Part shown: positions 26,201 to 38,200 of the stretch, one piece after another
Position numbering within the stretch: position 1 is the stretch's first letter
Layout: every line of letters starts with the position of its first letter
Origin: Rhinopomastus cyanomelas
Taxonomy: Eukaryota; Chordata; Aves; Bucerotiformes; Rhinopomastidae
Assembly: GCA_013400115.1 (NCBI GenBank)
Contig: VXBP01001835.1
Coordinates: 62,001-126,000 of the forward strand
Direction of reading: 5' to 3'
DNA length: 64,000 nt
Program-made: the position numbers and the translations under genes
Notes under the pieces: generated by a model
What the model was told of the DNA's origin: nothing
Seen by the model: the letters and a program-made list of their open reading frames with translations, nothing else
Databases searched by the model: none

Positions 26201-29200
26201 CAGAATGGGAGAGAATTATTAGGAATGTGTGTTCACTTGAATTTAGCTTCTGCATGGTTCTTGCTGCTGAACTCCAGTTTCAGTCCTCTAATTCCAGTCA
26301 TTTACAGATTCATCACCTCATGTTTGTACATACCTCAAAAAAAACCATGGTCCCTTAGAAAGCACTATACGGTTACATAAAAATAAAAGAGCTACAGTGA
26401 AGAGTTAAAAACCCCTTCCTGGTTCCAAATTAACACCGAGGTACTGAATTTGTGGTGGTCTTTGTCATTTGAATTTTGCCCTTTTTGTTTTTAATCCCTT
26501 CCGTGCCCTGAATAAGATGCAAGTCCCAAGGGAGAAATAGGACATGATGATGCATTTGAAGACCTGATGCCTACGAGGAGCATTTCTGAACTTTATGAGC
26601 CCTTAGTAAGGGGGAGGAAAGCTAATTCTAATCTTAACAAAAAACACCCCACAAAGAAGGAAACCAGTAAAACCCTATATATTTGTTTTCTGTATCTTTC
26701 TGGCACTAGATATGAACTTCTGAGGATGAATTTTTAATTGTTGAAAGCAGATCTGCCAAAGCAGGAACCCTGCAGTAATACAGCAAAAGTGTACTGCTAT
26801 TTCTTTTACTTTTTGGGGTTCATTTTGAGTTTTCATTTTCTCATATCTCTAATTGAATTTCCAATCCAACAGTGTTTTCTTATAACACCAGGTTTGCTGC
26901 GCTGAAGCTTTTGAGCAGCGCGGGGAATGGTGATTTTATGTAACGTTAGCACATAACAGGCTGGATGGAGGCTGGTGGAAGGGTGCCAGTGTTGTTTTTC
27001 TGTTTGCAGGTTGGCCTGGCTGTTTCGCTGTGTGGCAGGAGAGGGCAGGCAGGGTATCAGCCAGCTTTTGGATATCTCAACGTTTCTTAATGGATTAGGG
27101 AAATGACACAGTGTCTTCCTACTGCAACCCTTTTTGTTTCATTTAAAAAATATGGGGTTTTTTTTTTCCCAGGATCCCTTAGATGCAACAAGAACAGCCA
27201 TTGTGATCAGCTCCTTGGTGGCAGGTGGAGTTGCAGAACGTGGGGGTGAGCTCTTACCGGGTGACCGCCTGGTGTTTGTAAATGAGAAATCCTTGGACAG
27301 CGCCACTTTAGCAGAGGCAGTGGATGTGTTGAAATCTGTGCCCCCAGGTCCAGTTTCTCTTGGAATCTGCAAGCCTTTGGTGGTAAGGACCGGTTTTATT
27401 TTTTTATATGATTCTATGGTATGTGTAGACTGGGTTGTGGTATTTGGAGCGTTAGGGGAAATTAAGGGTAGAAGTATGTTTGTATGTGGAAAGCTATGAA
27501 GTCACTACATGTCCACCACAACCTGTCTGGAAATTCTGTCTGACCGGTGAATGGGCAGCTCAGTGTCTAAGAGATTTGACTGGAAAACCAGTATTCTGAA
27601 GTTTCTCCTGCAAGAGCATCCACGCGGACTCAGCAGATGTGTCTGGGCAAACCTGTGCATGCTTGGCCGTACACCTAGTACGTGTAATGGGATTCAAGCA
27701 AACAGGTGAAATAAGCGCTGAAGTCCATTTCACTGCGAGACGCTGCCAAGTGCTTCCTTGAGCACAACTGACATCAAAGAAACTTAATCTGTTTGAAGTC
27801 AAGACAGTAAATTCAAGTAGAATTTCCATTTAGTAGAAGGAGAGCTATGGAACAGACTGGAGTTGACTCAAGAACGTGGCAGTATTGTTCATCAAGGGCA
27901 CCCAGGCAAAATTAATTAAAGTAAAGCACCAGCTAATAGAAAGTGCTTGTAATTCAAAGTAGTAGAGGAGTGGTGAAATAGCAGTGTAAGAAGGCTGTTA
28001 AATGTAGTCTTTTCTTTCCTATAAAATGATAAATCGTTGTTCGTACCCTTCTATTCATCTTTCTTCCCTACACTTTTATTTTTTACTGTATCTCTATTGA
28101 TGTCTTGAAAGGATCAAAGCTGTTGTCTTTATCTTCTCTATTTATGACTTCACTTGTTACATAACTTTTTTCCCATCTCTGTTTTAATGGCTGGCTCACC
28201 CTTTTAGTTTATTGAAAAATTGTTTGCCTGTTTGCCTGAGTCATCATTTTGATTCCTTTCCTTAGGGAGAAGGCAAAGAGGAGAACATGCACAATGTGGA
28301 TTCCAACACCATTAAAACCAGCCCTGCGTCTCCAGCAGCACTAGATAATTTCTCAATAATACTTGAAGCACCACAGGTATTTGGTTACTCTTTTGGTTCA
28401 GCTTCAATCTATACGGACTAGAAGTGTGGTCTTGAGTGATTTCTTTACTCACTTCCTCAGCTCTCTTCTTTTCTGAGCACTAATTCTGTTGCTCGTGGGT
28501 GGATGAGGACCTAAAGCTACTGAGAAACTCAGATGGCAGGGTAACAGGTGATAATACTGCAATAGAGAGATGTGGCTATCTGAAGTTTCATCTTTTCTGA
28601 GGTGCTTGGCAATTTTTGTATAGATTCGCATTGGAAGGATGCGTTTCTAGACCAGAAAAGTCAATAGATAAAGGCTCATCCAGAACTGCAACACAGGAAT
28701 AAAAATAAATACTAGAGTTTCTTGTTGAACATGTCTGCCTGTCTCTAGATACAAACACATCATGCTGAAATGGTGTATCAGAACCACGAAAAGGAGCAAT
28801 ATTATGGGTAGATGTAGGTAAGTTACTTATACGTTTGCTTGGACAAGATATTTACTGATTTTCAGAATGTACAATGGAGTTGGTTTTTTCCATGGGCACA
28901 GGAAGGGTTCCTGGCAGAGCAATTAGCCCTCTGCCAGCTCGGATTGTCCCTTTGCTTCTTAAATAAAACTAATAACGTAAGGTCCTACTGGCTATCACGA
29001 CCAGATGAACCAATTTGTACAGCGTGTGCTCAGAGCTGTTTGCCTGTGTCCTGCCTGGCACAGACAGCATCAGTAGTAGCGCAGGGCAGCGATATAACCG
29101 CTCCATCCGTTTATTATCTTACCGGCTGAAATGAGAGCCAGGAGTGGTGTGCAGTACTGTTTCCACTCTAACTGCAGCATAGTGCTGACAAAGCTGACTT

Positions 29201-32200
29201 GGGGGGAAAAAAAAGGAGGAGGAGGAACTTGAGGATTTTTGTCTGCTAAAACAGTAGACTTGACTGTCATGTTTGCAGTGTTTCCTGCTCCGTTGGTTGT
29301 GTGTGCTGCTGCAGTGCAGCAGCCTGTGATGATCCTTACCCAAGTGCTTTAGCAGGGGGTGGTAATAACAGGTTGCTCCGTGGTTCTCAGCTACAATAAC
29401 TGTTTGCTACAACAATGAAGTTGGTGCCTCTTGGAGAATGATGCTGCACGAGTCAAATGAAGATGGAGAGAATTAGAATCTCCTCAGACTGGATTTTTTT
29501 TTTTTTGAGATTGAGAGGCACAGGTCAAACAGATTGAAGGAGGAAAAACAATCTATTTTCTAGGTTGCTAATGTTGTTATTTGATGCCAGTTAGTGATAC
29601 TTCATCATTTCCTTGTGCTCTTGCCTGTCTCTTGTTTTCTCTGCTGTCTCTCACTTGAACTATGCAGAGATCTTGGCATCAAGATCTGTGGGTTGTCTTT
29701 TTTCTAATTCCTTCTGCATTTGTACAAACCTGACAAAGGAGGATTCTGACACTAGAAGGCAGAAATGCTGAATTACCTTACAGAGGCTGGGAAAGGGGCA
29801 GGGAGCAGAAAGAAAAACATTTGGATTGAGGACCCCTGCTAGCTTGGTTTCAGTGTCTGGGGTTTCAGAGCCTTGATGATTGGTTTGGGCATAATGTAGT
29901 TGGGAGCCTGAAGAAAAGAGGAAATCTTTGTGTGACTAGCTTTCTGGTAGTGGAACAAGGTGTAAAATTTCAGAGATGTCTTTGCAGACTCACCCCGGGA
30001 GCACCCCACAGGGTTTAGGAGGAGCCTGGCACTGTGAAAGTGGGGGAGGCAGGAGACAAATCCCACAAGAACAACTGTTGAGTGAGATCTTTCACCATGG
30101 GTTTTAATACCTTTTCTCTTGGTTTTGTCATTTGGCTTGTTGGCTTTTTTGAGGATGTGGGTCATCCATTTCCCCTCTCCCCCACATTAAAGTACTGTAC
30201 AGAATACCCAAGGGAGAGGAGGGGCAGTGGGTGTCAGCTGGAACATAGGAAGTTCTGTATAAATATCAGAAGGAACTTCTTCACAGTGAGGGTGACAGAG
30301 CACTAAAACAGGCTGCTCAGGGGGGTTGTGGAATCTCCTTCTTTGGAGACATTTAAAACCTGCTTGGATATGTTTCTGTGTGACTTGGTCTAGATGATCT
30401 GTCGAGGTGCCTTCCAATCCCTTATGATTCTCTGAGAGACAAACCAGATGAGATGCACCCGCGCGTACTAAGGGAGATGGCAGAAGGCATTGCTAGGCCA
30501 CTCTCCGTCATCGTATCTAAGTTATGGGGATTAGGAGAGGTGCCTAGAGACTGGAAGATAGCAAATGTTACCCCAATCTTCTAAATGGGAAAGAAGGACG
30601 ACCCAGGTAACTATAGACTGGTCAGCCTCACCTCCGTCCCAGGAAAGGTGATGGGACAATTTGTCCTAGACGCTGTCTCCAGGCACATCAAGGACAGGAG
30701 GGTCATTAGGGACAGTCAGCATGGCTTCACAAATGGAGAGTCATAGAATCATTATGGATTGGAAGGGACCTCAAAAGATCATCTAGTCCAATCCCCCTGC
30801 CACAGCAGGNAGAGCCCTCTGATCATCCTCGTGGCCCTCCTCTGCACTCACTCCAGCACATCCACATCCTCCTTGTAATAAGGGCTCCAGAACTGGACAC
30901 ATTACTCCAGAGTGGAGTAGAGGGGGAGAATCCTATGATCCTATGATCACCTCCCTTGACCTGCTGTCCACACACTCTCCTGATGCAGCCCAGGAGCCTG
31001 TTTGACTTCCGAACCACAAGTGCACACTGCTGGCTCATGTTGAGCTTTTTGTCCACAAGCACTCCCAAGACCCTCTCGTCAGGGCTACTCTGCAGCCAGT
31101 CACTGCCCAGCCTTGGTCTTGTTGAACCCCACCAGGTTGGCTTGTGTCCACCTCTCCAGCCTGTCCAGGTCCCTCTGGATGGCATCCCTGCCCTCCAGCG
31201 TGTCTGCTGCGCCACACAGCTTGGTGTCGTCAGCAAACGTGCTGAGGGTGCACTCAATGCCTGTGTCCGTGTCACCGACAAAGATGCTGAACAAGACTGG
31301 TCCCAGGACTGATCCCTGAGGGACTCCACTTGACCAACCTGATAGCCTTTTATGAGGGCACAACCAGGTGGATAGATGATGGCAAAGCGGTGGATGTGGT
31401 CTACCTTGACTTCAGTACGGAACAGTGAGAGTGACAGAGCACTGGAATCAGGCTGCCCAGAGGGATTGCGGCGTCTCCTTCACTGGTGACATTTAAGACC
31501 CGCCTGGATTTGTTCCTGTGTGACTTGGTCTAGGTGATCCTGCTTCTGGCAGAGGGATTGGACTGGATGATCTTTCGAGGTCCCTTCCAATCCCTAATGA
31601 TTCTGTGGTTCTATGAAACCAGTATGGCTTTTGCTTTGCTGGGGTTTTTATCACCAATACTTTTGCATAACCCAAGTCTGCCTGTTTTTCATTTAACTGA
31701 TGGTATTGTAAGGAACGTACCCACATTCACAAAGCAACAGCAGATATGACTGGGGCATTTAGCTGGGTTTATTTGTACTGTTTCCTGTAGGTGTTTTAGC
31801 ACTGTTTAATAATTGCCATTCCCTAACTTTAGTTGCATGGGTTATTCTGAGTGGCTGCTGCAGTAGTTAAGCTGTGCAGCTTCAATTTCTTTATATTGGA
31901 AAAAAAAACTGGAATGTCATTTTTTGCTGTCAAAATCCTATGTCAGAATGAGTTTCTTGTACAAAATGTCAAAGATAGAAGATTTTTGCTTTAAAAATAG
32001 GGTTATGCTTTTAAGACAAAGGGGAGATTTAGTTTAGACAAGAGGAAAAAGTTCTTGAATCTGAGGGTGGGGGATCCCTGGAACAGGCTGCCTAGGGAGG
32101 TGGTGGAGACCCCATCCCTGGAGCCATTCAAGGCCAGGCTGGACGGGGGGGCAACCAACCTGGCCTGGTGAGTGCTGGCCCTGCTTGTTGTAGGGGGGTT

Positions 32201-35200
32201 GGTCTAGGTGCCCTTTGGAGGTTCCTTCCCAACCCTGTGACTCAATGATTCTAAACTAAAGCACAGTATTAACAGAGGTAGCAAGAAACCCAGTGTCTAT
32301 ATTCCTGTAATGCTTTCCGCAGGGTTTCAGAGATGAAACACCTTTTAAAGAAGAACTTGTTGATGAACCAAGTTTGAACTTGGAACGGTCATTTAAGTTT
32401 TCTCAACATGATGATGAGTATGAGAAGGAGTCCTGGGAGATGCATGAATTTCTGAAACCCAGAGCAGAAGAGATGGAGGAAGAATGGGAAATGTTGGTGG
32501 ATGATGAGTATGAAGAAAATTCAAACTTCCTGAAATATAGAACCACTTCGGATAGGAGCCCTGGTACAGAACGATGGGCAAAGCAGCTTGAGACCACTGA
32601 AATACAAGACTTGAGATCCAGTATTACCTTGAGTCCAAAGCAGTCCCTGGAATTTCCATTCCATGAAGATAAAATGGTAAGGAATGCCATGTTAGTCTCA
32701 GTGCTGGAGCTTTACCATGGAACCCATACCTCCAGGCAAATTCCAGACCTAACCCCTGTAAGGAGTCTTTCTAGGGGATTAATCAGTGGAAAGCATTGTA
32801 GGTACCTGCAACGGACACCACTCTGTCCCACTGCACGGTTTGGAAGGTTCATTTGGTTGCCTCATGTCTGTAAATTTAATTACTCAAGTGAGGTACATGC
32901 TGGTTTCCAGTAAGTACAGGTATCCTGTACTTCTGCCTTCTTTCCCATGTCAGGCAGAGCCCAGCTGAGTCCACGGGTGGGCTCTGTTCTTTTTTTCCAC
33001 TAATATGGAGGAGGTCAGTAGTAGCAGAATGTCACTTTGTGGATTTAATAGTCCAGGGACTTCAGCAGCAATATCAGGGAAAGCAGCTCCCTGTTTTCCT
33101 CATTATTTTTAATCCAAATCAGTTTTTTGAAGTAGATGGTAGTGCAGCTGAGTGAAAAATGACATAGCAGAAGCAACTGTAACAGGCTAGTGGCAGATCG
33201 AAGGAGATGGAGACTGAGGTAAACTATGGAGCTTTTCTTTATATGTCCTCACGTATTCTGAGAAATGTTTTCTGTTTCATTCTCAGTCTTTTTTGTTTGG
33301 CAAATGAGTGAACAATGTTGTTATATCAGCCTTCTGTGTTTTTATATGGAAATACTCAAGTGGGAAAGGATTAATGTATCACAGCCACAGAGAATTGAAC
33401 TTTTATTTGGCTGGTCCCTTATACACTAAATAAAAACTAGCTAAAAATGCAGCTTCTAGTGACAATTTTATCCCAGAGTGCACAATATTTGGTTTATAAA
33501 TTTGTTCCTTAAATGAGCAAGTGTAAAGAACTTTTTGTTGGAGCAAGAGTAAAGAACTTCTCTGGCCTACAGGCAAGTAGAAAGGTCCAGTTGCTTTGTA
33601 TTGCAATTATACATGATGTTATTCATGCCTTTTCTTAATACAGTGCATAAATGACCATTAGTGTTTCATAGTTGTCTGTATAAATGCCAGGGTAGCTGAG
33701 GAAAGTGACTTTTGGCTGTTAAAATCAATGTGCATGTCCAACACCCCTGTGTAAGTTGACACTGTTGTGTTCTAACCTTAATTACATTTTATTCTCCTCT
33801 GTAAAGTGTGAAGAAAATGCTGGTATGAGTTCACTCTTTTCTGGAGTCACAGTACCCAGTGGCTACAAAGACATATTTGATACGGAAGCCACCCAGTCAG
33901 GAACAAAAGCCACAATGGATTTAGGTTTGTAAGAAGCTTTCTATTTCATGATTTCATATTTACAAATGTAAATTTTATACCAAAGCACAAAATTCTTTCA
34001 AATTGATAAGATACTCCATTGAAGACTTCTGCAGGCTCAAGACAGTCTGACTAATTTAAATAGGATCTTGGTTCCTTCTCCAAGTGAATCTTACGGATGT
34101 CACAAGTGGCTGCAGCTTTCTGCCTGTGGAGAAACTTCTGTCTTCTGTGTCCCCAGCAGGGACATGCATCAGTAAAATAGCATGAGCTGTTACATTCTGT
34201 CAGGAATTTGTCTTGGCCATGGTGTCTTCTGTGTCTCTTGACCATCACTCAGCATCTGCATTTGGAACATGGTGAACTAAGGGGTTTATTTCCAAGGGTG
34301 GTCACTGACAGATCGAAGAATCACAGAAAATTGGGTTGGAAGGTACCTGGAAAGATCATCTAGTCCAACCCCTGATGATGCAGTGTCAGAGGAAGCAAAA
34401 GCTCACACCTATACCTTTTGTTCTTCAGGTACAAAGTTTGGGATTAACTCTGAAGACCCTGAGCTTGCTGTTGATCCAGATGCTATTGGAAAGGAAGAAC
34501 TAAAAGGAGAGGATTATGATTTTTCCAAGAACCTAGAATCTGGGAGAGTGACCACCTTAGCTCAGCATAGAACAGCCTCATGCAGGTATGGAGAAATGTT
34601 TCAGGTTTTGGAAGATCTTCAATTCAATAATCTCAACTGTCTTTGGGGTTTTTTAGCCAACTATCATCAAAAGCTGTGAGAAACAATAAGACCTGCAGAG
34701 ATGGCCAATTGTATGACTTTTGCCCAGAAACTTACAGAATCTTTATTTCCCCCATTTCTGCCTCCAGAAACAGGCAGGAAAGTTTAAACTTGCCAGTGTT
34801 GCTGAGAAACCTTGGACTGACACTGGTTGTAGGTATTTGCCACATCTGTCAAGTGTCACCATTCTTACCCACCAGTTTTGGGGGAGTGGGTAGTGAATCT
34901 GCTTTTGGGGTCTGTTGATTCAAACCGTCAGTACTTCCTTAATTAATGTGCATAAATTATTACCCCTCTAAGGGAAAGCAGCTCCTTGGTAAGGTGAGGG
35001 GATTATTCCCCCAGTACAACATTCCTCTTCCTTTCCAAGTTTAAGAGTAGCACTTACAGCTCTCAGGATCTGCAGAAAATGTGTGCAAGGATGTATTGTT
35101 TTAACCTTTCTGTGGGGGCATGCAATCCCATACCCCCATCCCTGTTGTGTCAATAGGTGAATCAAGGTTTAATTAACAACCCTGTTCAATGAGCATTTAA

Positions 35201-38200
35201 TGGAACAGGCAGGATATGTTCTCCCAGTTGGATCGTGATCTGCTTTCTGGTCAGCTAGGCTGGTTTTATCATGTTTATATCCTTCTGTAAGAATCACAGC
35301 ATATTCATCAGAAAGCAAATGTTAATTGCTTAAATAGTTGTTTCCCATGAGTAAATGGACTGTAGATTTGTATATCATGGAGCAGCCTATAAATTTAATC
35401 TGCCCATCATGTTTATTTCTGGAAGATCCTTAAGTACATTTAAACCTAAATACAAAAATTTCTGCGTAGTCTGTTGACTCTGCACGTTTGGTTTGAACTG
35501 GACAGTGTAAGGAGGAGCTGCTGTCTCTCCGCCAGATAGAAAATATGTCAGGAATTGTGACCTGGCATGGTGATGCCTCTTTTATTTTTTATTCCTCCCC
35601 TTCCTCTGCCCCCAATTAGTGAATTACCTGAGAGAGAAGAAGGAGAAGGAGAAGAAACTCCAATCTTCAGCCACTGGGGACCACCAAGGACGTATGTTCA
35701 CATGGTTACACTATTTCTTCCCATTTTCCCTTCTTCTTTTCTGTAAGCCCACTCAATTCTTGTGGCTTTTTTTCCTCCCCTCCTGTGCCAGTAACTTTAA
35801 GGTACTTGTGTACCTTGGGCTTTCTTAGATACAGTGAATTTTTAACAGATGTTCAGCAGAATTCTGCCTTCTGTTTATACAGCTGACTCAGGGCAAGCTT
35901 GGCGGGTTTACGCTGTGGATGACCTACAAGTTCTTGCTCATTTAATAACTATTAGGTGTGAACAATGCACATCACGCTGCCGTCTCCTTTTCCAGGGGTT
36001 CTCTGCTAAACTCAATGGCAGACTTCCAAACTGCCAAGCCAACTTTCAGCCACGTCCATGTTGTGTTGTAACATATTTAGGTGAATTGGTTTGATGGTCC
36101 TAAATCAAATATGATCAGAACATTTCTGCTAAAGCTGATTTACAAGAATCTGATACACTTGGGTGTTGTGGGAAACACTTGGTTCTGTTATTTGTTTGGC
36201 CACTTGCAGTGTTTGCCTTTTCCAGACAATTTGCTCAGGCTGAACAAGGATGAGTGTTTACTCATCCGGACCTGCCTGCCTTACCCTGACATCCTCTGAA
36301 ATAAAAGCCTATGCCCAGTGGGCATGGGAGAAGCAGTGAAATTTTATTCTTTCTTTAGGGTGGGATCTGCTTGGGGTAAAAAGCCAACTTTTTATCCCTT
36401 TACTATATTAAATAATCTTCTTGAAAGACAAGAAGCTTACATTTATTTAAAGCTTTGCATTTATAGTTTTGAAAAGCCCCCTATTTCAAGCTGTTACACT
36501 AGCACATGTATTTTTTCAGCATTGAGATCTTCAGAGACCCACACGTCTCTCTTGGAATCAGTATTGTTGGTGGACAAACTGTCATAAAGCGCCTGAAGAA
36601 TGGAGAAGAACTTAAAGGGATCTTTATCAAACAAGTGTTGGAAGACAGCCCAGCGGGAAGAACAAGGGCTTTAAAAACTGGAGATAAAATACTCGAGGTA
36701 AATGCAGATAAACCTACCTTTTCAATCTAAGAAATAAAGGCTCAAAGAGCTTTGGGAGGAGAAAGGGACAAAATACCACTACCACTTCATGAAGTATTGA
36801 CAACAGTGTTTTGAAAACCAAAAGGAATCCCTAGTGGCACCTTTTCTGTTTTTAAGGTTTGATTATGGAATTCTTTTGACATGCTCCTCTGTGTTTAACA
36901 AAAGACAGGTCCTGGTATCGGATGGGGCAATGAAAAGCTAAGTGTCTCCTCTTCTTATATGAACGAGTGATAAGTCATAGCGTGCTTTGTAAGTTGCAAT
37001 ATTTAAAAATATGTAGACTCTTCACGCTGCTTTTGGGGTCTTATGTTGTGTGTGTGAATTTGGAACAGTTAACTGTCTGATCAACTCTTGTTTGGGGTAA
37101 ATACCTAATTCTAGCACATGCCGTAGTGGAGAACACTGCTCTTGGCTCTCACCTCCTGGCTCTGCCTTGATTTTTAACACAGTTTTCTCTCAATGAGTAT
37201 TATCATAGAATTATGTAATGTGTTGGGCTGGAGGGGCCCTTTAAAGGTCATCTAGTCCAACCCTCTTACACTGAGTAGCAATATCTTCAACTAGATCAGG
37301 TTGCTCAGAGCTCCATCAAGCTTGACTTTGAATGCCTGTAGGGGTGGAGCTTCTACCAATTCTCTGGGCAACCTGTTTCAGTGTTTCACCACCCTCTTTG
37401 TAAAGAACTTTTTCAAACATCCAGTCTGAATCTGGGTTCTCAGCTGCCGGTGCTGTTCTTGAATGTGCTTTTAAGGTTGTGTATGTGAGAAATTGTTTCT
37501 AAATAGGTTTGCTTCACAAACAAACAAGATCTGAAAGTGGGCTCCTCAGTTCAAGAACACAGAACTTCTTGAGAGAGTCCAACACAGAGCCATAAAGATG
37601 ATGAAGGGAGTGGAATATCTCCCTTATAAGGAAAGGCTGAAGGAGCGGAGTCACTTTTGCTTAGAGAAAAGGAGATTGAGGGGTGATCTCATGAATGTTG
37701 ATAAATATGTCACGAAGATGGAGCCAGGCTCTTCTCAGTGTCGTGCGATGATAGGACAAAGGGCAATGGGTGTAAGCTGGAGCATAGGAGATTCCACATA
37801 AATGAGCAGGAACTTCATGGTGAGGGTGATGGAGCACTGGAAGAGTCTGCCCAGGGATGTTGTGGAGTCTCCTCTAGAGATGTTTAAAACCCTCCTGGAC
37901 GTGTTCTTGTGCGACTTTGTGTAGGTGATCCTGCAGGGTGGTTGGTCTAGATGATCTTTTGTGGTCCCTGCCAATCCCTAATGTTCTGTGGTTCTGTGTT
38001 GTATAGTACCTAGTGTTATTTCTAACACTCTCTGACTCTTAGTCCTTACGTTTTTATCTTGAAGAATTGCTTTGGGAAGCATCTGGCCATCTTTTAATTG
38101 CAAATACTAAGTAATACACTTCTCCTTAAGCCGTCACGGAAACACACTTTACAAATAATTTCTCTTGACCACTTTTTGGTACAACAGCTGCGTGTGATCT

